Source: Clostridia bacterium (GTDB lineage: Bacteria > Bacillota > Clostridia > Oscillospirales > Acutalibacteraceae). Taken from it: a DNA stretch of 16,893 nucleotides. The notes under the pieces are model-generated. The model saw only the letters and a list, made by a program, of their open reading frames with translations. It was not told where the DNA came from and did not search any database. The first letter of the stretch is position 1, and every line of letters begins with the position of its first letter. Position numbers and translations under genes: made by a program. The stretch spans positions 1 through 16,893 of the forward strand of contig CAAFVV010000043.1 of the NCBI GenBank assembly GCA_900766585.1, in the 5' to 3' direction. Below are positions 6,613-14,339 of this stretch, one piece after another.

Positions 6613-8712
6613 TTACCGGTTCTGTTCCTCTTCTCCGCACCCGAGCAGATCGGTCATATTTTTCAGTCCGATCCCCAGCGTCGCGGTATTGTGCAGCAGC
6701 GCCGACGTGGTGGGCGGCAATATGCCGGCGACCCCGAGCAGGATCAGCGACAGGTTGAAGCCCACGATAAACCGGTAGCTGCCGTGGATGCGCCGCATCA
6801 GCGCCTCGCCGAGCTGCCGCAGCGTCACCAGCGCGAACAGATCCTCCGACGCGACCGTGATGTCGGCAATTTCCCGGGCAATGGCGGCACCGGTGGAGAT
6901 GGCGATGCCTGCGTCCGCCTCGGAGAGGGCGGGCGAATCGTTGACGCCGTCACCCACCATGATGACGGTGTGTCCCTCGGCTTTCGCCTTGCGGATGAAC
7001 GCCGCCTTATCCTCGGGCAGCACCTCGGCATACACCGCATCCACCCCCACCTCGCGGGCGACGGATTCCGCCGTGCGGCGGTTGTCGCCGGTCATCATCA
7101 CCACGCGGGCAATGCCGCTGCGATGCAGCGCATCGACGGCGGCGCGCGCCTCGCGGCGGAGGGGATCGTGGATGCAGATCACTGCCGCCAGCTCGCCGTC
7201 AATGCAGAGGTACAGGTGGGAATACTGCGCCGGCAGGGCGGCAAATTTCTCCTGCTCACCGTCCGGCACCCGGCACCCCTCGTCCTCAAAGACGAAGTGG
7301 GCACTGCCGATGAGCACCCGCTCCTGCTCGACCATGCTGGAGATGCCGTGGGCGACGACATACTGCACCTGAGAGTGGTATTCCTCATGCGACAGCCCCC
7401 GCCGTCTGGCCTCCTCCACCACGGCGTTGGCCATGGAATGAGGATAGTGCTCCTCAAGGCAGGCCGCCAGCCGCAGCATATCGGTCTCCCCGTGTCCTCC
7501 GAACGTCACGATCTGCGCCACGGTAGGCGTGGCATAGGTCAGCGTGCCGGTCTTATCAAACACGATAGTATCCGCCTTAGCGACAGCCTCCAGGAAGCGG
7601 CCGCCCTTGACGGAGATATGATAGCCGCTGCTCTCCCGCATGGCGGACAGCACCGCAATGGGGATGGCGAGCTTCAGCGCACAGGAGAAATCCACCATCA
7701 GCACTGAGAGCATCTTGGTGACGTTGCGGGTCAGCAGATAAGTCAGCACCGTGCCGCCGAGGGTATAAGGCACCAGCTTGTCCGCCATGCGGGCGGCTTT
7801 GTCCTCCGCCGTGGATTTCAGCTTTTCCGATTCCTCGATCATGCGCACCACGCGGTCATAGCGTCCGCTGCCGGACACCTTTTCCACGCAGACCACACAT
7901 TCGCCTTCCTCCGCAACGGTTCCGGCGTAGACGGGACTGCCGGGGCGCTTGACCACCGGCAGGGACTCTCCGGTCAGCGACGCCTGATTCACCATCGCCT
8001 CGCCATCGACCACGGTGCCGTCCAGCGGGATCATCCCGCCGGTGCGGACGACGACGCAGTCGCCGGGCTGCACATCCGTAACCCTGGTCAGCACCTCGGT
8101 GTCATTGACCCGGAGCCAGACGCTGTCCACGCCGAGACTCATCGCCGACGCAAGATCCGCCACGGACTTTTTGTGCGTCCACTCCTCCAGAATCTCGCCC
8201 AGCCGCAGCATAAACATGACCGAGCCGGCGGTGGAGAAGTCGCCGCGCAGGATAGACCCCGTGACGGCAGTGGCATCCAGCACCGCCACCGAGAGCCTGC
8301 GCTCCTTCAGCGCGCGCAGCCCCTCGCGGATATATTTCAGCGAGCGGAACACCGCAAGCGCCGCCGAGAGCGGCGCGGGGAGGAACAGCTTGCACAGACA
8401 GCGGTTCATCACGGTCGTCGCCAGTCTGTCCTCAAATTCGCGGTTGAGCGCCCGCGGGGTGTGCTCCGGCACCGAAACCGACCGCGCCGCCCCGGCAAAC
8501 GAGAAGCCCGCCAGCAGGCGGATCACATTTTCGCGCGCCGTATCATACAAAACCACGGCATCCCGCGTCCGGTCATAGACCTTGACCTCGTGCACGCCGT
8601 CCGCCGCCCGCAGATAATACTCGAGCACATCCGCCTGTTCAAGCGTCATGGGGCCGCAGCACAGATGCACCCGCAGCCGCCCCGGAATGTCATGTAGGAT
8701 CGTGCATCTCAT
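6613..8712 (-). CDS. Heavy-metal translocating P1B-type ATPase, non-CPC type
   Basis: This 699-residue membrane pump uses ATP to move a metal ion across the cytoplasmic membrane. An N-terminal HMA-like domain (about 1-75, starting IPGRLRVHL) lacks the CxxC metal site. Later come the actuator motif TGES (247-250), the transmembrane motif DFSCALK (341-347) where most P1B pumps have CPC or SPC, the phosphorylation site DKTGT (386-390, D386), an HP-type motif EHYPHSMA (421-428), TGDN (541-544) and GDGVNDSPAL (587-596). The C-terminal helix has HNTATLGIGL. Pumps with EEH.PH and no CPC are often grouped with CtpC-like Mn/Fe exporters, but the substrate is not proven here. Its start lies 3 bp after the DUF6110-like gene, with GGCGGAG in the end of that gene as ribosome binding site. 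Confidence 0.94.
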   Translation of the reverse strand: MRCTILHDIPGRLRVHLCCGPMTLEQADVLEYYLRAADGVHEVKVYDRTRDAVVLYDTARENVIRLLAGFSFAGAARSVSVPEHTPRALNREFEDRLATTVMNRCLCKLFLPAPLSAALAVFRSLKYIREGLRALKERRLSVAVLDATAVTGSILRGDFSTAGSVMFMLRLGEILEEWTHKKSVADLASAMSLGVDSVWLRVNDTEVLTRVTDVQPGDCVVVRTGGMIPLDGTVVDGEAMVNQASLTGESLPVVKRPGSPVYAGTVAEEGECVVCVEKVSGSGRYDRVVRMIEESEKLKSTAEDKAARMADKLVPYTLGGTVLTYLLTRNVTKMLSVLMVDFSCALKLAIPIAVLSAMRESSGYHISVKGGRFLEAVAKADTIVFDKTGTLTYATPTVAQIVTFGGHGETDMLRLAACLEEHYPHSMANAVVEEARRRGLSHEEYHSQVQYVVAHGISSMVEQERVLIGSAHFVFEDEGCRVPDGEQEKFAALPAQYSHLYLCIDGELAAVICIHDPLRREARAAVDALHRSGIARVVMMTGDNRRTAESVAREVGVDAVYAEVLPEDKAAFIRKAKAEGHTVIMVGDGVNDSPALSEADAGIAISTGAAIAREIADITVASEDLFALVTLRQLGEALMRRIHGSYRFIVGFNLSLILLGVAGILPPTTSALLHNTATLGIGLKNMTDLLGCGEEEQNR

Positions 8713-8715
8713 GGA

Positions 8716-9006
8716 TTACTCCGCCTTGCTTCCCTCCGCCGGGACATCCTCCCCGGACGTGTCCTCCACGACGGCGGCGGCTTCCTCTGCCGCGCGCTGC
8801 CCGTTGATCGCCTTCGCCTCGGCATAGATGTCGTCGGCACCCTCGCGGACAGCCGTGACCGTCTCCATCACCTTATCCTTAGCGCGCAGCGCCGCGGCGG
8901 TGGTATGGGCATAGAGCTTGCGCGCATCCTTGCTGGCAAGGATCTTGATACCGGCGGTGCCGAACAGCACACCTGCCGCAAACAAACCGAAGCCTAACGT
9001 TTTCAT
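8716..9006 (-). CDS. Small membrane protein, DUF6110-like, partner of the P-type ATPase
   Basis: This 96-residue protein has one N-terminal hydrophobic segment (about 4-22, GFGLFAAGVLFGTAGIKIL), a conserved-looking core SKDARKLYAHTTAAALRAKD (25-44), an amphipathic helix, and an acidic alanine-rich tail (about 70-96). From memory the core matches the DUF6110 family, usually found next to P-type ATPases of this kind in Firmicutes; a profile search should confirm this. GGAGG 10 bp before the ATG supports the start. The ATPase starts 3 bp after its stop, so they are co-translated. It may stabilise or regulate the pump; its biochemical role is unknown. Confidence 0.8.
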   Translation of the reverse strand: MKTLGFGLFAAGVLFGTAGIKILASKDARKLYAHTTAAALRAKDKVMETVTAVREGADDIYAEAKAINGQRAAEEAAAVVEDTSGEDVPAEGSKAE

Positions 9007-9027
9007 CCTGATCGACCTCCAGAAAAA

Positions 9028-9055
9028 TGTTTAGATTAAACCGGCCGCCTGTCAA
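9028..9055 (-). promoter_or_regulatory. Possible promoter for the DUF6110-ATPase pair
   Basis: On the minus strand a perfect -35 TTGACA (9050-9055) is followed after 16 bp by TAAACA (9028-9033), a weak -10. It would start transcription about 15 bp before the DUF6110-like gene. If real, it separates the metal-pump operon from the cluster upstream, for which no good terminator is visible at 9056-9107. Confidence 0.4.
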
Positions 9056-9107
9056 ACAGGAACAGCCGGATTGATCCCGCTGGGAACCGCCCGGGCGCAA
9101 ACGGCGG

Positions 9108-9743
9108 TCACCGGGTCTTCTTCTTATACCCGCAGTCGCAGTAGGGACCGCCGGACGCGAGCGTATACTCCCGCACAAAGTCCGTCACGCCGCCCGCCTC
9201 GCTCATGGTATAGTCCAGATGGCAGAGCGCCGGCGTCAGGTCATACAGCCCGAGCCTCTGCATCAGCACGCAGATGCCGCACCGCGTAAACCGCCCCTCA
9301 TAGCCGCTGCCGTCGGGATAGGCATAAAACTCCATATTCCACGAATAGGGGTTGCGGTCGGCGGCTTTCAGCGCCGCCGTCTTTTTCATCCCGGCGATAT
9401 CCTTTTCGGTAAATTTCGACCGTCCGCTCTTGCGGCAGAACCACTTCATCGGCTTTGTCATCATGGCCCTGGCGTAGTACTCCGTCAGCCGCTCCACGTC
9501 AGGGCGCTGCGGCATGGCGAGAATAAATGCGCCGAGCATCGCGCAGTTGACAATATTCATCCGGAAGCGGTCGGCCTTTTCAAACTCCGGCAGCGAGGCG
9601 ATAATGTCATTATAGCGCGGTTTTGCGGTTTTTGCAATCTTTTTCGCCGTTTTTCTGTCATAGCCGAACACAGCGGTCAGCTGTTTTGTAAACGAGCCGG
9701 AAAACAGCGCCCACATGCCAAACGGCATTCCGGCATAGGTCAT
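9108..9743 (-). CDS. L-2-amino-thiazoline-4-carboxylic acid hydrolase family protein 1
   Basis: The 211-residue protein ends with the hallmark of the ATC-hydrolase family: RFTRCGICVLMQRLGLYDL (152-170), then PALCHLDYTMSEA (171-183) and LASGGPYCDCGY (195-206). Conserved candidates for catalysis or metal binding are C155, C174, H175, D177 and C202. The namesake enzyme opens a thiazoline ring in Pseudomonas cysteine synthesis, but most family members are uncharacterised and no carbamoyl-cysteine hydrolase lies nearby, so the name does not give the substrate. The ATG at 9741-9743 overlaps the upstream methyltransferase stop as ATGA. An in-frame start further upstream (9908) would lie inside that gene and encodes unconserved sequence, so I reject it. 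It is the last gene of the cluster. Confidence 0.85.
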   Translation of the reverse strand: MTYAGMPFGMWALFSGSFTKQLTAVFGYDRKTAKKIAKTAKPRYNDIIASLPEFEKADRFRMNIVNCAMLGAFILAMPQRPDVERLTEYYARAMMTKPMKWFCRKSGRSKFTEKDIAGMKKTAALKAADRNPYSWNMEFYAYPDGSGYEGRFTRCGICVLMQRLGLYDLTPALCHLDYTMSEAGGVTDFVREYTLASGGPYCDCGYKKKTR

Positions 9744-10591
9744 TTGGTATCCCCCCGTTTCGCAAATTCCAGCTTCACGATCTGCATGTTCATCCGGTTG
9801 TCGCCGACCCGCGCCAGAAAGCGGAAAAATCTGCTGACGGACGGGTCCCTCAGGTCGTTGTAGCCGAGCATATAGCCGCGGTGGGAAACGGTCAGGCGGC
9901 TGTCCCACGCGGACAGCTCGCGCTTAGCATCCGCCACCGCAAAATAGGCGCCGACATCCTTAATCTCGGCATCCTTGAGCCAGGTTTTCAGCATCAATTT
10001 GACCGCCCTGCGGTTTGCCGCGTCAAAGACGAGCACGCCGCCCGGAAACGCGCCCGCCATGCGCTGCACGAGCGTGCGCACCTGTTCGGTCAGGAAATAG
10101 TAGAACCCCCCCGCCGCAAAGAACACGGCACCGTCCGACGCGTCGATCCGATCAAACCACGCGGTGTCGTTTAAGTCGCACGGAATATTCTCCTCCCGCT
10201 CACCGGCGGGCAGCAGCGCGTCTCTCACCGCGATGACATCGGGCATATCCAGATTGTAGAGCCTGCAGCTGCCGTTGTCGCAGGCGCGCCCCGTATTGTC
10301 CAGCCCGCAGCCGAGGTTGACGACTGCCGCCTTCGGGTGCGTGCGCAGATAGCTGCGCACCTCAAAGGCGAGGTCATTCTGCCGCATGGCGGCCTCCAGA
10401 AAGCCGAAGCGCTGCATCAGGCTCCCCGCCTTCTTCTCCAGCACGGAAAAGTCGTAGTCGACCTCCTCCGTCAGCCGCAGCGCCGTCTCGTCGCGGTAAA
10501 GACGCGGATACAGCAGCGAGCACATTTTCCGCCCATACAGCGGGATGATCAGCGTCTCCTGCACGGTGTTTTTCTCAATCGTATACTTCAC
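9740..10591 (-). CDS. LCM-superfamily SAM-dependent methyltransferase
   Basis: The 283-residue protein resembles the leucine carboxyl methyltransferase-like family of bacterial O-methyltransferases (Tcmp/PpmP group). It has an N-terminal helical region with YGRKM and the SAM-binding motif AVVNLGCGLDN (89-99), then an acidic position in YNLDMPDVI (D115), and DGAVFFAAGGFYYFL in the core. These enzymes often methylate carboxyl or hydroxyl groups of small molecules; the acceptor is unknown. It starts with GTG at 10589-10591, which overlaps the stop of alpha/beta hydrolase A as GTGA, and its own stop overlaps the next start as ATGA, so it is coupled on both sides. Confidence 0.85.
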   Translation of the reverse strand: MKYTIEKNTVQETLIIPLYGRKMCSLLYPRLYRDETALRLTEEVDYDFSVLEKKAGSLMQRFGFLEAAMRQNDLAFEVRSYLRTHPKAAVVNLGCGLDNTGRACDNGSCRLYNLDMPDVIAVRDALLPAGEREENIPCDLNDTAWFDRIDASDGAVFFAAGGFYYFLTEQVRTLVQRMAGAFPGGVLVFDAANRRAVKLMLKTWLKDAEIKDVGAYFAVADAKRELSAWDSRLTVSHRGYMLGYNDLRDPSVSRFFRFLARVGDNRMNMQIVKLEFAKRGDTK

Positions 10592-11373
10592 ACGCTTTCC
10601 TCACTTTCCACAAACGGCAGCGGCGGCATGGCGCCGTTTTCCGCAATATACGCCAGCATTTTCGCAAAGCCCTGCGGGTCGCGGATCTGGTACTGCATAT
10701 GATTATGCCCCGCAAACACCGGATAGCGGCCGTGCGGGTAGGCGCGTTTGACGGCATCCCGGTATTTGATATGCTCCTCCGCGCTGCCGAACGAGAAATA
10801 GGTCTGTCTCTGCAGCGCCTCCGGCAGCGGCGGAAACGGCTTATCCTCCAGGCTGTCCGCCAGCTGACGGCGCAGGTTGCCGTAAGTCAGCGCCCTGCCC
10901 GCGGCGATGAAATAGGGCTTGACCGCGTCGTCGCCGCACCACAATATCTTTTTCAGCGTCCCGCCCTTTGACCAGTACAGACTCTTGATCGCCAGATACA
11001 GAAACGGCGTCATCAGGCGGCGGGTCGGCGCGCCGATCTGTGCAAACTGCCCGCCATCAAAGAACACATGGGCAACCGGCAGCTTTGTCTGCGTCAGAAA
11101 CGCGAGCGCCAAATCCGCGCCGATGGAGGAGGCGACGACCAGCGCCAGACTTGTCACGCCCTGCTGCCGCAGAAATTCCTCCGTCTGCCGCACCTCGTCC
11201 GCCTTGCCGACATATTTCTGCCCGGCACAGTAGACCGTTGAGGTCGGCAGGATGCAGAAATACCGCTCCCGCAGACACCGCGCCACCGGCTCGCTGCTCT
11301 CCCCCGTCACGCCCATGGCGTGGAAAAACAGCACGGCGGGGGCCTGTTTATCCCCCCATGTGGCAAACCGCAT
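10588..11373 (-). CDS. Alpha/beta hydrolase A
   Basis: This 261-residue protein has an alpha/beta hydrolase fold: an N-terminal strand and HAMG oxyanion-type loop (18-21), and the nucleophile elbow VVASSIGAD (79-87), where the usual first glycine of GxSxG is alanine (A81-S82-S83-I84-G85). The likely catalytic histidine is H225 in GHNHMQYQ. It is related to hydrolases B and C: the H-x-[EQ]-x5-x-P-x2-[FW] pattern after the histidine is shared by all three. The substrate is unknown. GGAGGTGAG about 8-16 bp upstream supports the ATG at 11373. It follows the membrane protein by 18 bp and overlaps the methyltransferase start by 4 bp. Confidence 0.82.
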   Translation of the reverse strand: MRFATWGDKQAPAVLFFHAMGVTGESSEPVARCLRERYFCILPTSTVYCAGQKYVGKADEVRQTEEFLRQQGVTSLALVVASSIGADLALAFLTQTKLPVAHVFFDGGQFAQIGAPTRRLMTPFLYLAIKSLYWSKGGTLKKILWCGDDAVKPYFIAAGRALTYGNLRRQLADSLEDKPFPPLPEALQRQTYFSFGSAEEHIKYRDAVKRAYPHGRYPVFAGHNHMQYQIRDPQGFAKMLAYIAENGAMPPLPFVESEESV

Positions 11374-11391
11374 AATCGCTCACCTCCGGAT

Positions 11392-11892
11392 TCAGCGAAT
11401 GAAGATCAGCATGACCGCCGACAAAGCCTCCGCAATGACCGCAGTGCCTAAAGTGCCGAACAGCCACTTGCGGCACTTGTCCTTTGCGGTGATATACGGC
11501 TTTAAATCCTCTGTGCCGGGGATCGTCCACGCCCTTGTGTGCCCGACCCACAGCTCGTCGATCAAAAACCGGTCAATCAGGTTCATCACCGCAAGGATGA
11601 CCAGCATCTGCCAGAAGCCCGCCCAAAATCCCTTTGCGCCGTTAATCGCATAGACGCAGACCAGCACATAGGCGATATAGACGGGCAGCCCGCACACCTT
11701 AAAGCGCAGCGAGGTCTTCCGGATTCTCTCCGGCGTCGTCAGCCCGAGGCTGACGCACCGCGCCTGCACCGCGGGGCTGTACAGATGCACCATGCCGACG
11801 GCGCCCCTGCGGATGCCGAAGGCACAGACGAGCATGAGCCAGGCACCCAGCCCGATCCCCTCGAGGATCGTTTTTATGATCAGCTCCGTCAT
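11392..11892 (-). CDS. Four-helix membrane protein of unknown function
   Basis: The 166-residue protein has four likely transmembrane segments at about 6-27, 66-86, 88-108 and 143-164. A charged loop between helices 1 and 2 includes VHLYSPAVQARCVSLGLTTPE (34-54). Between helices 3 and 4 it carries LIDELWVGHTRAWTIPGTED (109-128). I do not recognise a named domain; it is not an ABC permease or a known transporter by motif. Its ATG overlaps the stop of the ketopantoate-reductase-like gene as ATGA, so translation is coupled. Location in the middle of the cluster suggests a membrane step, an anchor or export for the pathway product, which is inference only. Confidence 0.8.
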   Translation of the reverse strand: MTELIIKTILEGIGLGAWLMLVCAFGIRRGAVGMVHLYSPAVQARCVSLGLTTPERIRKTSLRFKVCGLPVYIAYVLVCVYAINGAKGFWAGFWQMLVILAVMNLIDRFLIDELWVGHTRAWTIPGTEDLKPYITAKDKCRKWLFGTLGTAVIAEALSAVMLIFIR

Positions 11893-12814
11893 ACCAGATA
11901 CCGCCCCGCTTTCGCTTCAAGCGCTTTCCACACCGGATAGTCCGCGCCGTTTTGGTCAAAGAAGCCCTTGAGGTCCCGGTCAAGCGCGCTCATCTCATCG
12001 ACCGCGTTCATGGCGTGGTCGGAAACGCAGATCTTGCCGAGGGCGGTCGCGCATATGAGCTTGAAAAAGCGCAGACAGGTCTTGCGGTATGCCGCGCCCT
12101 CAAATTCCGCGTCCGCCTTCGGCAGGATATCGTGACCGGCGCTTTTGATAGCGCGGTAGCCCTCGATATTGGCGTCGATCATCCGGCTCAGATACGCCGT
12201 ATTGCCCCGCAGCTTTTTCAAATTGCCGTCGGTTTTATAGCAGGCGAACGCCGCCGGCAGCACAAACGCCGCATGGCAGAGGAGATAGTCCTCCATGTTC
12301 GGCTCATAGACGACCCTGTATTTGGTACCGTCGAATATCCGCCCGATCAGCGCCTCATTGGACGGCGCGCCGCGCAGCTGTCCGATCGTGATCTTTTTCA
12401 GGTCGATCGACGCCACCCGGTCACGCTCCCGGTGTCCCGCCGAGGAGGCAAAGGCAAACATCACGTTTTTTCCGGCAGTGCCTCGGCAAGCGCCCTTGCC
12501 CGCACATTGTTGCCGACAAAGACGATATTCTCCGTCGGATTTGCCCGCAGCGTATCCAGAATCGCGTCGAGCTGCGTATAGCGTAGGACGACAAAGATCA
12601 CGTCATACCGGTCGTCCGGCGTCAGCGCGGTCACGACCGGTATCCGGCTGACCGACACACGGGGCGAAAACGTATCCTTGATCCGCAGACCGTTTCGGCA
12701 GATCTCCTCCGCCCAATCCCCCCGCGCCAGCAGCGTCACCTCTTTTCCGGCGCGGAACAGATTCCGCGCGAGATTGCAGCCGAGCACACCGGCGCCGAAC
12801 ACCAGAATTTTCAT
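11889..12814 (-). pseudogene. Ketopantoate reductase (ApbA/PanE)-like oxidoreductase, frameshifted in an A6 run
   Basis: The first part (12814 down to 12461) encodes an NAD(P)-binding domain with GAGVLGCNLARNL (7-19) and the ApbA N-terminal pattern ending GNNVRARALAEALPEK. It stops at TGA 12461-12463, just after six A (12466-12471). The second part, in the adjacent frame to the stop at 11889, continues as VMFAFASSAGHRE and the mostly helical C-terminal domain. One more A would give LPEKNVMFAFASSAG and a full 308-residue protein. The family reduces ketopantoate, but this C-terminal domain lacks obvious PanE catalytic spacing, so another keto substrate is likely. GAAAGGGGA precedes the ATG. The gene follows ATC-hydrolase-family protein 2 by 30 bp and overlaps the membrane protein gene by 4 bp. 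Confidence 0.82.
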
Positions 12815-12844
12815 TCTTTTATCCCCTTTCCCGAAAATAGACGC

Positions 12845-13546
12845 TTATCTGTTTTTCCGATATCCCGCTTTGTCGCGGTATTCGGGATGCTCCCTGACAT
12901 ACGGATCGCGGTCGCCGCAGATCGTGTAGTCGCACCGGCAGCCGTCAGCGCAGGTCGTCGTGCGGATGAGCCGGGCGCGGATCTGCTCCATCGCCGCATA
13001 ATCCACGTTGCACAGCGCCGGCATGATCTCCGAAAGACCGTACTGCTTCGCAAATTCCGCCGCCGGACACGCCGTGAATTCATAATAGATCGGCTTGTCC
13101 CTGTCAAAATCGGCGACATGCATCTCATAGTCGTGCCACCGGTCGCAACCCGCCTTCGCCCGCAGAAACGCCTTGTACATCAGCCTGCGCCAAAACGGCT
13201 TGTTGCCGTCGACAAATTTCAGCCTGCGGAAGGACGGCAGGATCAGCTCCTCTTCGATCTCCTCAATCTCCCGGAAGGTGGTGACCGCTTTGCACACGGT
13301 ATAATAGCTCATGATCGCAATGCAGTCATAGGTGCCGCCCGCGCCGTTGTGGAAATTCTTCTTCCCGCCGAGGTCCGTGCGCCACCCGGCGAGAAAATCG
13401 GCATACTGCCGCTGCACCCGCTCCCACACCGCCTCCCGCTCCGCCGCGGGATAGTGCCGCGCAATCTTCTCCCGTATCTGCTTTTTGCAGGCCTTGGAAT
13501 ACAGCACATGGCAGCGGCGGTCAAAGGAAAGCTCACTGTCCCTCAT
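12845..13546 (-). CDS. L-2-amino-thiazoline-4-carboxylic acid hydrolase family protein 2
   Basis: The 233-residue protein is a diverged paralogue of ATC-hydrolase-family protein 1. The conserved C-terminal half reads YYEFTACPAAEFAKQYGL (154-171), then PALCNVDYAAMEQI (176-189) and TCADGCRCDYTICGD (198-212). C160, C179, D182, C203 and C205 line up with the cysteines and aspartate of the other copy. It is likely a cytoplasmic hydrolase of a small nitrogen- or sulfur-containing ring or an amide, but this is family-level inference. The ATG at 13544-13546 overlaps the end of alpha/beta hydrolase B by 14 bp; an upstream in-frame ATG at 13654 falls inside that gene and lacks conserved sequence. Confidence 0.85.
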   Translation of the reverse strand: MRDSELSFDRRCHVLYSKACKKQIREKIARHYPAAEREAVWERVQRQYADFLAGWRTDLGGKKNFHNGAGGTYDCIAIMSYYTVCKAVTTFREIEEIEEELILPSFRRLKFVDGNKPFWRRLMYKAFLRAKAGCDRWHDYEMHVADFDRDKPIYYEFTACPAAEFAKQYGLSEIMPALCNVDYAAMEQIRARLIRTTTCADGCRCDYTICGDRDPYVREHPEYRDKAGYRKNR

Positions 13547-14339
13547 GCCGTTTGCCCCCCTCCCGTCCGCCGCGGCAGGCGATGCTTTTGACAAGCGCCG
13601 CCCACTGCTCCGGGTAACACGCCAGCAGCTCTTCATGCTGCAGGTCCTGTTCATGGATCACGGGACGGGCGAAGTGCCGCAGATAGCGGGCGCGGTATTT
13701 TTCGCCCATTTTCCGCGCGTAGAAAATGTGAATTTCGGTGCCGGGCACGTCGATTTTGTCCGGCAGCGGCGTGACAAGGTCGGAATAGAACTGGTTTTTG
13801 CAGCTCTGCTTCGTCACATAGGGGCGCGCGCCGCCGAGCATATCCATAAATGCCTTACCGTACTCGCCCATCTGCGCCATGCGCTTCTCCGTCTGCTTCT
13901 GCAGAAAGCGGTTTTTCAGCTTCCCGTCGCGGATCAGCGGATAGATCATCGGCAGCAGAAGATCAGTCTTGAGCTTCGCGGCAAATTTTGACGACTGGTC
14001 GAGGTCGGAGCTGCCGAGGATAGCAAAATCCATCCGTATGTTCTGCCGCGCCGCCAAAAGCCCCGCAAACGAGCCGCCGAGCGAGCAGCCGTAGGCCGCG
14101 CGGATATGCCCGCCGCAGTGCGCTTTGATGTAGGCTTCCAGCCTTTCCGTCTCCCCGATCATTGTCGGAAACTCCGTCCGCTCGGTCTCGTCAAAGCCGT
14201 CATAGCTGACGCAGAGCACGCGAAAGTCCGTTTCGAGCAGCGGGATCACATGCCCGAAATTGCCCCGCCAGTGACAGCAGGTGCCGGGCAGCAGCAGAAT
14301 GACCGGCGCGTCCTTATCGCCGAACGCATACACCTTCAT
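13533..14339 (-). CDS. Alpha/beta hydrolase B
   Basis: The 268-residue protein has the alpha/beta hydrolase fold. The oxyanion loop is LLPGTCCHW (16-24), the nucleophile elbow AAYGCSLGGS (81-90) has S86, and the likely catalytic histidine is H235 in LQHEELLACYPEQW. The elbow is nearly identical to that of hydrolase C (AAYGCSLGGA), so the two are paralogues, while the lid regions (about 110-200) differ and would set different substrates. Its ATG overlaps the stop of the MBL-fold gene as ATGA, and its end overlaps the next gene by 14 bp. The tail after residue 250 is basic and glycine-rich, possibly unstructured. Confidence 0.85.
   Translation of the reverse strand: MKVYAFGDKDAPVILLLPGTCCHWRGNFGHVIPLLETDFRVLCVSYDGFDETERTEFPTMIGETERLEAYIKAHCGGHIRAAYGCSLGGSFAGLLAARQNIRMDFAILGSSDLDQSSKFAAKLKTDLLLPMIYPLIRDGKLKNRFLQKQTEKRMAQMGEYGKAFMDMLGGARPYVTKQSCKNQFYSDLVTPLPDKIDVPGTEIHIFYARKMGEKYRARYLRHFARPVIHEQDLQHEELLACYPEQWAALVKSIACRGGREGGKRHEGQ

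Noticed and set aside
6451..7707. 418-codon plus-strand open frame opposite the P-type ATPase
   Set aside because: The ATPase on the other strand has all catalytic motifs; this long frame, rich in H, R, Q and G, arises from high-GC codon bias.
9084..9110. ACCGCC/GGCGGT inverted repeat after the last cluster gene as a possible operon terminator
   Set aside because: The stem is six bp with a long loop and no T-tract on the minus strand; at most a weak structure.
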